A stretch of DNA of 13,249 nt from contig JALRKU010000256.1 in assembly GCA_023254755.1 (NCBI GenBank), positions 1 to 13,249 of the forward strand. Direction: 5' to 3'. Shown here piece after piece: positions 6,731 through 13,249 of this stretch. Origin of the DNA: Aeromicrobium sp. (GTDB taxonomy: Bacteria; Actinomycetota; Actinomycetes; Propionibacteriales; Nocardioidaceae). The translations under genes were made by a program, and so were the position numbers. The notes beneath the pieces are model-generated. The model did not search any database. It worked only from the letters and a program-made list of their open reading frames with translations, and had not been told where the DNA came from. Each line of letters opens with the position of its first letter. Position 1 is the stretch's first letter.

Positions 6731-7450
6731 CTAGGCGCCAGGCACCAGTCCGGGAACCACACGTGCGGGCTCGTAGTGCCCGAACTCCGGCCTGATCAAG
6801 GTCTCGGCGACGACGCGACCTTCGTCGACGAAGTGACGGATCTCGTCGGCGGAGAAGGGTCCGTACTCGGTGCCCTCGACCGCGATGAAGTAGGACGTCG
6901 GTCGGCCGAGGTCCACAGGGTCCGTCGTGGGCGGCGGCGGTGTGCCGACCCGTCCGGACGGGTCCATCGACGTGCGGCGCGGGTCCGTGTCACGCGGCAC
7001 CGTGTCCCGCAGCACCGGAACCGCACGGGCGACGACCAAGGTGAACCCAGCGGCGAACAGCCCGATAAGGCCGAGATACCCCCACACCCATCCGACGACG
7101 ACGTCGGTCACGGCCTCGTAGCGGTAGCCAGAGGCCCCGACGACCACGGCGATCTCACCGCCAGCGATGACGACCCCACCGAGGATCGACACCCCGCCGG
7201 CAGCACGTAGCGCGGTCGACGATCGTCCTGCGAGGCCGACCACCGCGAGCAGCGCTGCGAGGGTTCCGACGACGCGACCGGCCGCCTGGACCAGGATCCC
7301 CCAGTACAAGGCGCCCGGGTCGTAGCCACTGGTCAGCGGCTCGAGGCTGACCGTGCCCTCGACGAACCCGACGATCACCTGCACCAGTCCGAATCCGCCG
7401 GCGGCGAGCACGAGGACCGCGCCGAGGACCTGAGCCCACGAGAGCCTCAC
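6731..7450 (-). CDS. Four-TM membrane protein with C-terminal GYF_2-like domain
   Basis: The 239-residue product starts at the GTG whose first four bases (GTGA) overlap the upstream gene's stop, a classic translational-coupling junction; a longer reading into the upstream gene adds only arginine-rich sequence. Four hydrophobic helices are visible: about residues 5-29, 47-74, 83-106 and 114-141. A Pro-rich linker (GTPPPPTTDP, near 169-178) leads to residues 187-235, which read YFIAVEGTEYGPFSADEIRH, then FVDEGRVVAETLIRPE, the pattern of GYF_2 (DUF4339) domains (Y-x-x-GPF...L...G.v...tli). GYF-type domains bind proline-rich peptides in studied cases; the first protein of this operon carries three PPVP motifs, so an interaction within the operon is an attractive inference. 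It is the last gene of a three-gene minus-strand operon. Function is unknown. Confidence 0.8.
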   Translation of the reverse strand: MRLSWAQVLGAVLVLAAGGFGLVQVIVGFVEGTVSLEPLTSGYDPGALYWGILVQAAGRVVGTLAALLAVVGLAGRSSTALRAAGGVSILGGVVIAGGEIAVVVGASGYRYEAVTDVVVGWVWGYLGLIGLFAAGFTLVVARAVPVLRDTVPRDTDPRRTSMDPSGRVGTPPPPTTDPVDLGRPTSYFIAVEGTEYGPFSADEIRHFVDEGRVVAETLIRPEFGHYEPARVVPGLVPGA

Positions 7451-9129
7451 GATCGGTCGCTCCGCGTCGCCAGGGCCGCGGCCACGTCGGGGTCGTCGAC
7501 GAGGGCGAGCCACTCCAGGAGCGCCGGGTAGGTCGCGGGGTTGGCTGCCACGGTCGCCCAGGCGTGCGGGTGCTGCGAGACGATGTCGGCGAGCTCGGCC
7601 GCCGGCGTCGACGGATCGGCGGCGGCACGCAGGATCGGGTCCTGTGCGGTGCTCGTGGCCACGGCCGGTCCGGGAGCGGGCATCGGGGGCGGGGTCGGTC
7701 GTGGGGTGGCCTGCGGGGCGAGCTCGCCCCAGTCCTGTCGCGAGACCTCGATGGGCGACGACGTCGGCTGCACGGCTGTGGTACCGGTGCCGGCTCCCGC
7801 AGCCACGTCGTGCGGCGGTCGCTCGGGCGCCTCCTCGGCGGCTGCAACCACCGGCGTCGCGTCGTCGGCGGGCGCTGGTGGCACCGGAGTCGAGCCCTCG
7901 ACGGCGAAGCCTCCGGCCGCGCTGCGGATCGAGTCGACGAGCCGGCCCGGCCCGACGGCGAGCACGAGTGCCGTCGCCCCGGCGAGGAAGGGGACGAGAT
8001 AGGACGAGAACGTCGTGGGCGTGAAGTCAGAGGGGCTGACGATCACCGTGATCCAGACGCCGACCACGTACACCGCGATGCCCACGAGCGCGGTCGTCAG
8101 GCCGTCGCGGTTCCACAGCTCGGCGCTGCCCAGTGCGGCCGCCACGGCGATGGCCACGTAGACGATCAGGCAGGTCACGAGTCCGCCGTCCGACGATCCG
8201 AGCTGATTCATCGCCACCGCGACGGTGAAGGCACCGACGCCACCGATGAGAGCGAGCATCGCCATGAAGCGGGCGGCCGCTGGACGGAAGTTCTCGGCCG
8301 CGAGGGGGCCCGGCTCGGCCCCGACCGCTCGCGGGGCTGCGGCCGCCGTCGCCGCGGCCACGAAGAAGGTCAACCCGTAGCCGAGGCCGTGCGCCGTCTC
8401 GCCGGCCGCGACGCTGACGCCGAAGGTCGCCGTGCCCTCGCCGAGCGTCAGGACGGCGCCGGCCGCGATGAACAGACCGGTCGCGATCGCGCTGAGCGTC
8501 CACGGTGCCGAGCCGCGGAGCAGGCCGATCATCGGCAGCGCGACGAAGATGCCCGTCACGATGCTCAGCACCAGGAGCAGCAGCGTGAACACGCCGGCGT
8601 CCCACACCTGCTGGAGCAGCGTCGTGATCGTGAACGCCACGACCGTGACGGCTGCGAGAACGCGGGCGATGATCGACCAGGCCCGGTCCTCGGACGTCGT
8701 CTCGGTCGACGTGCGCTCGCTCGGCCTCGGCTGCACGGCGAGGAGGACGCCGATGAGGCCGACGGTGGCCCCGATGCCGATGCCTCCCTCCACGGTCCCG
8801 TAGTAGAAGTCCTGGTCGCCGCCCTCGAACAGGTCGACCACGACCACGACCACGAGGCAGACCAGCCATGGTGCGACGAGGGCGTATCGAACGAGTCGGT
8901 TGTACCCGACGTCCCAGGAGGGGCCGAACACCCCGGCCCTCGCGGCGTGGGACACGGCGACAGCGCTGGCGGCCAGCAGGCTGGCGACGACGACGTACCA
9001 GTGGTCCGTCGCGTCCGAGGTCAGGTCCCACGGCATGGCGAGCGTGAGCAGGACGAGCGCGGCCGCGCTCGCGTCGCGGGCGAGCTCGGCCCGTGAGGGT
9101 CGCGGCGGTGAGCCGGGGTCGATCGTCAT
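7447..9129 (-). CDS. Polytopic membrane protein (about 12 TM) with Pro/Ala linker and LRV-like C-terminal domain
   Basis: A 560-residue protein of unknown function. Residues 1-395 contain roughly twelve hydrophobic segments (for example 82-100, 178-200, 285-308, 342-363, 376-393). Residues 410-495 are an Ala/Pro-rich, low-complexity linker. Residues 498-555 (ILRAAADPSTPAAELADIVS, HPHAWATVAANPATYPALLE, then DDPDVAAALATR) match the leucine-rich-repeat-variant (LRV)-like motif seen at the ends of many actinobacterial proteins: DPxTP, the HP and NPATxxxLLxWL blocks. The domain should face the cytoplasm if the TM count is even and the N-terminus is inside. The ATG at 9129 is chosen because AAGGTG precedes it at six bases; the in-frame GTG at 9138 lies within that site. 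It begins 30 bp after the upstream gene's stop and overlaps the next gene by four bases, so it is the middle gene of an operon. No transporter motif was recognised. Confidence 0.78.
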   Translation of the reverse strand: MTIDPGSPPRPSRAELARDASAAALVLLTLAMPWDLTSDATDHWYVVVASLLAASAVAVSHAARAGVFGPSWDVGYNRLVRYALVAPWLVCLVVVVVVDLFEGGDQDFYYGTVEGGIGIGATVGLIGVLLAVQPRPSERTSTETTSEDRAWSIIARVLAAVTVVAFTITTLLQQVWDAGVFTLLLLVLSIVTGIFVALPMIGLLRGSAPWTLSAIATGLFIAAGAVLTLGEGTATFGVSVAAGETAHGLGYGLTFFVAAATAAAAPRAVGAEPGPLAAENFRPAAARFMAMLALIGGVGAFTVAVAMNQLGSSDGGLVTCLIVYVAIAVAAALGSAELWNRDGLTTALVGIAVYVVGVWITVIVSPSDFTPTTFSSYLVPFLAGATALVLAVGPGRLVDSIRSAAGGFAVEGSTPVPPAPADDATPVVAAAEEAPERPPHDVAAGAGTGTTAVQPTSSPIEVSRQDWGELAPQATPRPTPPPMPAPGPAVATSTAQDPILRAAADPSTPAAELADIVSQHPHAWATVAANPATYPALLEWLALVDDPDVAAALATRSDRS

Positions 9130-9159
9130 TCCGTGCACCTTCGGTCGAGCGGTGGGGTC

Positions 9160-10716
9160 TCAGGCCCCACCGCAGGCGGTCTCTTCGGCGAGCATGGAGC
9201 TCCAGGTCTCGACGCCGACCTCCCCGTCGACGAAGAGGTCGTTGTTCTCCTGGTAGCGGCGAACGGCGGACTCCGTGTCCGGCCCGAAGTCGCCGGCCGG
9301 GTCGTCGAGGTCGTAGTTGAGGCGAGCGAGGAGGAGCTGCAGCTCTGCGACGCGGTTCCGACCGTCCGTCGAGGGGTCGGCGTCGCCGGCCGTCAGATAG
9401 GGGAGCGCGTCGACGGACTCCAGGCAGAGGCACAGCGGCCGGTTCGTGGTCCGGTCGGCCCACAGGCCGACGGTCGTCCCGCGATCGAGGGACGAACGAG
9501 CGGCGCACGCCTCCCCGAACGTGGGGAACGGTCCGACGTATGCGGCGTAGATGGCGTTGCCGTCGATCTCCTGGAAGAAGCCGGCGCACGACTCGTCGGT
9601 GCGCAGGTACTTCGCGCCGGGGACGTCGGCGGCCCGCTCGACCACGGAGCGATACTGCGACGGCACGCCCGACGACTCCAGGAGCAGGACGTACTCGCCG
9701 GTGCACTCGACGTTGGAGAACGGCAGGGACACGTCCAGCTCAGAGGGATCCCCGACGTCCTCCGGGTTCCCTCCGTCGGAACCGTCCTCGGGGGTTGCGG
9801 CGACGCTCGTCGAGTCGCTCGTGGTCTCCGTCGCCGTCGCGTACGGAACGACGACTGCCGACCCGGCGAGGACGAGGGCGAGAGCCGCTGCGACGAACGG
9901 CCCGAGGGGGTTCGGTCGCCGGGATCCGACGACTGCGTGAAGCCCTGCGACGCGGTCGAACCACAGGCGCCCCGTCCCGTGACGGGCTCCGGCGGCGAGC
10001 GCGACGACGAGCCCGATGCCCAGCGTCAGGAGGCCGGTCAGAGCGAGCGCCAGCTGGTAGACGAGCGCCCGCGGCCAGCCCGGGTCGCCCTGGGACGCCT
10101 CGTGGACGAACCGGTATCCGGCCCAGCGATGTCCCAGGGTTCCACCGCGGGCGAGGAGGCCCCACTGCAGCAGGCCGAGAAGCGTCGTCGCCGCGCCGCC
10201 GACCGTGTACAGGACCAGGGCGGTCGTCACGTCGTCCTGGTCGTTGGTGGTCGTGGCCCGGAGTGCGAACCCGATGGCGGCGAGCGTCGGCAGACAGGCC
10301 GCCACCGCAATCGACGCGTCGACGAGGTACGCGGCCACGCGCTGCTCCTGCGCTGGCCCGCCGACCCCTCGTGCCGGGTCCGGGTGCTGACGTCGATCGG
10401 CGGCCGGGTCGCGCGCGTCGAGCAACGGTGCGGCGCGATCGTGACGGACGGGAGCCGGTGGCGCCGGTACCGGCGGTAGCGGGTCACGCCGTCGGACGAC
10501 GGTCGAGTCCGCCGTGGGCGGCGGTGGCACGGGCGGCATCCTGCGTCGCGTCTCCGCCGCCCGCCCGTCGGTCCTGGACGGGGGGACAGGAGGCAGGGAG
10601 GAGCGCTCGCGAATCGCCGTCTCGTCGTGGGAGCGTCCCCCGATCGGGCGCGGGACGGTGCGCTCCTCGGGGATCGAGGGGTCGTCGGGAGCGTCGTCGC
10701 CGTCGTCGTGGGCCAT
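9160..10716 (-). CDS. RDD membrane protein with SPOR-like region and C-terminal peptidoglycan-binding domain
   Basis: A 518-residue fusion. Residues 1-120 are disordered and Pro-rich with three PPVP motifs (42-45, 61-64, 81-84). Residues 126-262 are an RDD domain: RVAAYLVDASIAVAACLP (Arg126, Asp133), TM helices, GHRWAGYRFV and WFDRVAGLHAVVG. One further TM helix (272-291) leads to an acidic Thr/Ser linker and an exported part. Residues 335-432 resemble a SPOR fold (EYVLLLESSGVP, then YAAYVGPFPTFGEACAARSS) with several cysteines (338, 377, 404, 429, 431). Residues 451-509 are a PG_binding_1 domain (AELQLLLARLNYDL, FGPDTESAVRRYQENNDL, VGVETWSSML). The RDD and PG_binding calls are good; SPOR-like is tentative. 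The ATG at 10716 starts the operon, with a promoter candidate 36-65 bp upstream. It probably anchors an envelope complex to the cell wall. Confidence 0.85.
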   Translation of the reverse strand: MAHDDGDDAPDDPSIPEERTVPRPIGGRSHDETAIRERSSLPPVPPSRTDGRAAETRRRMPPVPPPPTADSTVVRRRDPLPPVPAPPAPVRHDRAAPLLDARDPAADRRQHPDPARGVGGPAQEQRVAAYLVDASIAVAACLPTLAAIGFALRATTTNDQDDVTTALVLYTVGGAATTLLGLLQWGLLARGGTLGHRWAGYRFVHEASQGDPGWPRALVYQLALALTGLLTLGIGLVVALAAGARHGTGRLWFDRVAGLHAVVGSRRPNPLGPFVAAALALVLAGSAVVVPYATATETTSDSTSVAATPEDGSDGGNPEDVGDPSELDVSLPFSNVECTGEYVLLLESSGVPSQYRSVVERAADVPGAKYLRTDESCAGFFQEIDGNAIYAAYVGPFPTFGEACAARSSLDRGTTVGLWADRTTNRPLCLCLESVDALPYLTAGDADPSTDGRNRVAELQLLLARLNYDLDDPAGDFGPDTESAVRRYQENNDLFVDGEVGVETWSSMLAEETACGGA

Positions 10717-10751
10717 CTCGTCTCACTCGTCGCGGGGGCCGTGTCGCCGTG

Positions 10752-10781
10752 AGGATATGGCCGCGGACGAGACGGTGTCCG
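10752..10781 (-). promoter_or_regulatory. Candidate promoter of the three-gene membrane operon
   Basis: On the minus strand CGGACA (10776-10781) and TATCCT (10752-10757) are separated by 18 bp. TATCCT fits TANNNT; the -35 matches TTGACA at four of six positions. The predicted start, near 10745, gives a leader of about 29 nt to the ATG at 10716. It lies in the 148-bp divergent spacer shared with the VWA gene. Confidence 0.5.
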
Positions 10782-10852
10782 GAGAACGTCTGTCCCCCAT
10801 TCCGACGGGTCGCGACGTCGTCGATTCGAGTGCGAGAAGGCTTTGGCGCTCC

Positions 10853-10865
10853 TAGGCTCCAGCCA
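10853..10865 (+). promoter_or_regulatory. Candidate -10 box for leaderless transcription of the VWA lipoprotein gene
   Basis: TAGGCT (10853-10858) fits the actinobacterial TANNNT -10 and ends six bases before the ATG at 10865, so transcription would begin at or next to the start codon. No Shine-Dalgarno is present at normal spacing; the nearest, AGAAGG at 10835-10840, is about 24 bases away. No clear -35 box is seen. Confidence 0.5.
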
Positions 10866-12964
10866 TGCGTCGCCTGGCCGTTCTCGCCGTCCTGGTCGTA
10901 GCGTCCGTTGCCGCCTGCGTCCCGTCGTTGAGCGACGAGACCGAGAAGGTGGCCGAGGACCTGCCGAAGGTCCCGGTGATCGTCGTGCTCGACGCGTCCG
11001 GCTCGATGAAGGTGAAGGACGCGCCGGGACAGCGGTTCGCCGCAGCGCGGAAGGCGGTCGGCGCGCTGGTCGACGCCCTCTCGGACGACCACGAGATCGG
11101 TCTGACGGCCTACGGGACGGCCACCGGCTCGTCGGACGCCGAGAAGGCCAAGGGATGCAAGGACGTCACCGCGGTCGTTCCCTTCGGACCGCTCGACAAG
11201 AAGGCCTTCTCCGCCGCCGTCGACCGGTTGAAGCCGTCGGGCTACACGCCCATCGGTGCTGCCCTCGAGCAGGCCGCGGGTCAGCTGCCCTCCTCAGGTG
11301 AGCGAGCGATCGTGCTGGTGTCCGACGGCATCGACACGTGCAGCCCGCCCGATCCCTGTGCCGTTGCCGAGCAGCTGCACGACGACGATCCCGATCTGGT
11401 GGTCCACACGCTCGCCTTCCGCGTGGCGGACGACCCGAAGGCACGAGAGCAGCTGTCGTGCATCGCTGAGGCGACGGGCGGCCTCGACCTCGACGCGTCG
11501 AGCGGTCTGCTGCTGACGACACGGCTGCTGGCCGCGTTCGACCCGGCGAGGGCCGCGAACAGCCTGCAACCCTCGGGCTACCGGGGCCTCGAACCCGGCA
11601 TGAGCGTGGCGGACGCCCGCAAGGTCGCACCGAAGCTGGGCGACGTCAAGGACAAGGGGCGCCTCGAGATCGTCTACGTCGACTGCACCCTCGTCTTCGA
11701 CGACGGCGTCCTGGTGGAGATCGTGCCCCGAGGCAACAAGATCAGGACGCTCGACGGTGTGGGTGTCGGAACGGACGTCGCGCGCGCCGAACGCCTCTAC
11801 GGGCGGACCGACGTCCCCACGGTGCGATCCGGCGACACAGTGACCTACCCGGCAGATGAGCAGCTCGGCACGGGACTGCGTGTCACCTTCGACCCCTCGG
11901 GCTCCGGGATCGCCGGGACCATCACCCGGATCGTGCTGTGCCGCTGTGCGCCAGCAGGAGGGCGGCTCGCCGTCGAGGCGCCCTTCGACCGGACACGAGG
12001 TGTCGATCCGGATGCCTACGTCTGGACCGGCGGGGCCGCCGTCCCCGTCAGGGCGGGTTCCGACGAACCTCTGGACTCCATGGAACCCGTGGGGTTCGCC
12101 GGTGACAGGGCAGTCTTCATCGGACGGGCCGGGGCCCACGGTCACGCGTGGAGGGTGTTCAGCGCCGATGCGCGCACGGGCGGTGACGTGCGCCATGCGG
12201 CCTGCGACGCGTGTGACTCGGTCGTCGTCGCGGGTGACGAGGTCGTGGGGGTCGACGCCTACGAGCTGCGTCTTCGCCGGTGGTCCCCGGAGCTCGCAGA
12301 CGAGCAGGTGGTGGACCTGCCGGCCGACGACATCGACCAGCCAGCGGCTGAGTTCGGAGATCCGTATCCCTACGCCAGGGTGGTCGCCGCCGATGGCGAT
12401 GCCGCCTACATCGTGACGCGCCGCAGCGGCGACCCCGTGGACGGTGACGACGACGGGTCCGACGACTCGACTCGAGTCCTCAAGGTCACGTCCGACGGAC
12501 AGGCGACCTGGTCGCCGCGGCTGGAATCCGTGTCGTGGTCCCACGCCGCGGTCCTCTCCGGCCGGTCGCTGGTCGTCACCGGGTTCGATCAGGGCGTACT
12601 GACGCTGGATGCGTCGACCCTCGAGATCGCGTCGCAGATCGACCTACCTGCTCCCCAGGCGAACGCCACGGAGGTCGGGCGGACGGCGGAAGGGCGACTC
12701 TGGATGTCCGGAGTCCCGTGCTCGGCCTGCGACGGCCCGCCGAGCACGTGGACCCACGACGCAGGTGGGTGGGCGGAGGTCGACGTCCCGGAGGGAGCAT
12801 TCGTCGCCTGCAGCGCGGGTCCGGCGTCCGGCCTCCGAGGGCTGGGCGACGTGGAAGCCGTCGGCGGCTACGACTCTCGCCCGGTGCTGAGGGTCCAGCG
12901 CGGCTACGACGGGGCGTGGCGAGACGTGGGCCGCGTCGACGGGTCGACGTGCGTCGTGGGTTGA
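10865..12964 (+). CDS. Large VWA-domain lipoprotein
   Basis: A 699-residue exported protein. The signal peptide MRRLAVLAVLVVASVAAC ends in a lipobox (VAAC, Cys18), predicting lipid anchoring on the outer face of the membrane. Residues 36-225 are a von Willebrand factor A domain with a complete MIDAS: DASGS (Asp43, Ser45, Ser47), Thr128 in SGYTPIGAAL and Asp154 in VLVSDGIDTC; such domains bind protein ligands through a divalent metal. Residues 238-362 contain two similar GxxPGMSVADAR / GVGVGTDVARAERLYG segments of unknown fold. Residues 370-699 look beta-rich, possibly a propeller, with an Asp-rich loop near 526-535 (DGDDDGSDDS) and paired cysteines CDAC (447-450) and CSAC (619-622). It diverges from the RDD/LRV/GYF_2 operon; the MIDAS domain may contact its exported portions, by inference. 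The 3' end lies 15 bp before the infA -35 box. Confidence 0.88.
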   Translation: MRRLAVLAVLVVASVAACVPSLSDETEKVAEDLPKVPVIVVLDASGSMKVKDAPGQRFAAARKAVGALVDALSDDHEIGLTAYGTATGSSDAEKAKGCKDVTAVVPFGPLDKKAFSAAVDRLKPSGYTPIGAALEQAAGQLPSSGERAIVLVSDGIDTCSPPDPCAVAEQLHDDDPDLVVHTLAFRVADDPKAREQLSCIAEATGGLDLDASSGLLLTTRLLAAFDPARAANSLQPSGYRGLEPGMSVADARKVAPKLGDVKDKGRLEIVYVDCTLVFDDGVLVEIVPRGNKIRTLDGVGVGTDVARAERLYGRTDVPTVRSGDTVTYPADEQLGTGLRVTFDPSGSGIAGTITRIVLCRCAPAGGRLAVEAPFDRTRGVDPDAYVWTGGAAVPVRAGSDEPLDSMEPVGFAGDRAVFIGRAGAHGHAWRVFSADARTGGDVRHAACDACDSVVVAGDEVVGVDAYELRLRRWSPELADEQVVDLPADDIDQPAAEFGDPYPYARVVAADGDAAYIVTRRSGDPVDGDDDGSDDSTRVLKVTSDGQATWSPRLESVSWSHAAVLSGRSLVVTGFDQGVLTLDASTLEIASQIDLPAPQANATEVGRTAEGRLWMSGVPCSACDGPPSTWTHDAGGWAEVDVPEGAFVACSAGPASGLRGLGDVEAVGGYDSRPVLRVQRGYDGAWRDVGRVDGSTCVVG

Positions 12965-12979
12965 CCGCGACGCCACGAT

Positions 12980-13009
12980 TTGAGAAACGCCGTCGTCGCG
13001 GCCTAGAAT
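12980..13009 (+). promoter_or_regulatory. infA promoter
   Basis: TTGAGA (12980-12985), an 18-bp spacer and TAGAAT (13004-13009) match the housekeeping consensus at five of six positions each. It begins 15 bp after the VWA gene ends. The predicted start near 13016 leaves a leader of about 100 nt before infA, containing a small GCCG-N3-CGGC stem at its beginning and AGAGG just before the ATG. This is the strongest promoter-like sequence in the window. Confidence 0.8.
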
Positions 13010-13117
13010 GGTGAGTCGGCCGATTCGGCTCGCGCTTCCCCGTCTCCGGGTCCTCGGATCCAGCGGCGTCAGCGTGTGCCCGGCCGGTTGGCAGTGATGT
13101 AGACCGAAGAAGAGGAC

Positions 13118-13249
13118 ATGGCGAAAAAAGAAGGCGTCATCGAGATGGAGGGCTCCGTCGTGGAGGCCCTGCCGAACGCGACCTTCCGCGTCGAGCTGCA
13201 GAACGGGCACCGCGTGCTCGCTCACATCAGCGGCAAGATGCGCCAGCAC
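13118..13249 (+). CDS. infA: Translation initiation factor IF-1 (5' part, truncated by window end)
   Basis: The 44 visible codons begin [20 protein letters not shown] and continue through [20 protein letters not shown], the OB-fold start of IF-1, which binds the ribosomal A site during initiation; the family is normally about 73 residues, so roughly 29 are outside. The ATG is preceded by GAAGAAGAGGAC, a purine-rich ribosome binding site that is rather close. In actinobacteria rpmJ, rpsM, rpsK and rpoA usually follow, so this should be the head of the next ribosomal block, expressed from the promoter at 12980-13009 rather than from secY-adk-map. Confidence 0.97.
   Translation, partial: MAKKEGVIEMEGSVVEALPNATFRVELQNGHRVLAHISGKMRQH

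Noticed and set aside
4729..6762. A 677-codon open reading frame on the minus strand in another frame across the kinase gene
   Set aside because: Its product is extremely rich in Arg, Pro, Gly and His with no domain or hydrophobic pattern; it is the out-of-frame shadow of the kinase gene in GC-rich DNA.
7564..9706. Long plus- and minus-strand frames (510 and 559 codons) over the LRV-tailed and RDD genes
   Set aside because: Both are shadows of genes with clear membrane helices and domains; their products are charged, repetitive and lack any start signal.
12644..13249. A 201-codon minus-strand frame across the VWA 3' end and infA
   Set aside because: It covers the infA promoter and start on the opposite strand and has no recognisable features.
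1..13249. CRISPR array, tRNA gene, insertion sequence or attachment site
   Set aside because: No regularly spaced repeats, cloverleaf-like sequence, transposase or integrase frame, or long terminal repeats were found on reading either strand.

Overview
The window is high-GC DNA from an actinobacterium. The gene order secY-adk-map and then infA, the frequent GTG starts, an actinobacterial-style TANNNT -10 box placed for leaderless transcription, and a ddaH/Lrp divergent pair resembling one in mycobacteria all point there. Nocardioidaceae (Nocardioides or Aeromicrobium) is a reasonable guess, but the sequence alone does not prove it.

Layout. (1) Positions 1-1991 hold the distal end of the ribosomal-protein (spc-type) operon: the 3' part of secY, adk overlapping it by one base, and a type I methionine aminopeptidase. 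(2) The ribosomal neighbourhood then breaks off for about 11 kb and resumes only at 13118 with infA, which has its own good promoter. (3) The interposed DNA carries three units. The first, 2102-3549, is a dimethylargininase (ddaH) divergent from an Lrp/AsnC-type regulator; their 140-bp spacer holds two dyads and a repeated sequence that look like operators. The second, 3632-6461, is a NarL/LuxR-type response regulator facing an unusual histidine kinase, the two genes overlapping tail to tail by 11 bp. The third, 6731-12964, looks like an envelope module. A three-gene minus-strand operon encodes an RDD membrane protein with a SPOR-like region and a peptidoglycan-binding domain, a roughly 12-TM protein with an LRV-like tail, and a 4-TM protein with a GYF_2 tail. 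It is divergent from a large VWA-domain lipoprotein.

How the parts may work together. SecY, Adk, Map and IF-1 are housekeeping proteins for export, nucleotide balance, N-terminal methionine removal and translation initiation. DdaH is expected to release citrulline and a methylated amine from methylarginines, with the Lrp-type protein as its likely local regulator. The kinase and regulator probably form a membrane-sensing two-component pair; the kinase is odd because its only intact ATPase core lies in the middle, followed by a second membrane bundle and a degenerate second kinase-like half. The four-gene envelope module is the best candidate for an undescribed system: an exported MIDAS-bearing lipoprotein opposite three multi-pass proteins, one with two probable peptidoglycan-binding regions. 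That grouping is inferred from adjacency and domain content.

No tRNA, rRNA, CRISPR array, transposase or attachment site was seen. No stretch longer than 300 bases lacks a gene; the largest gap is 6462-6730.
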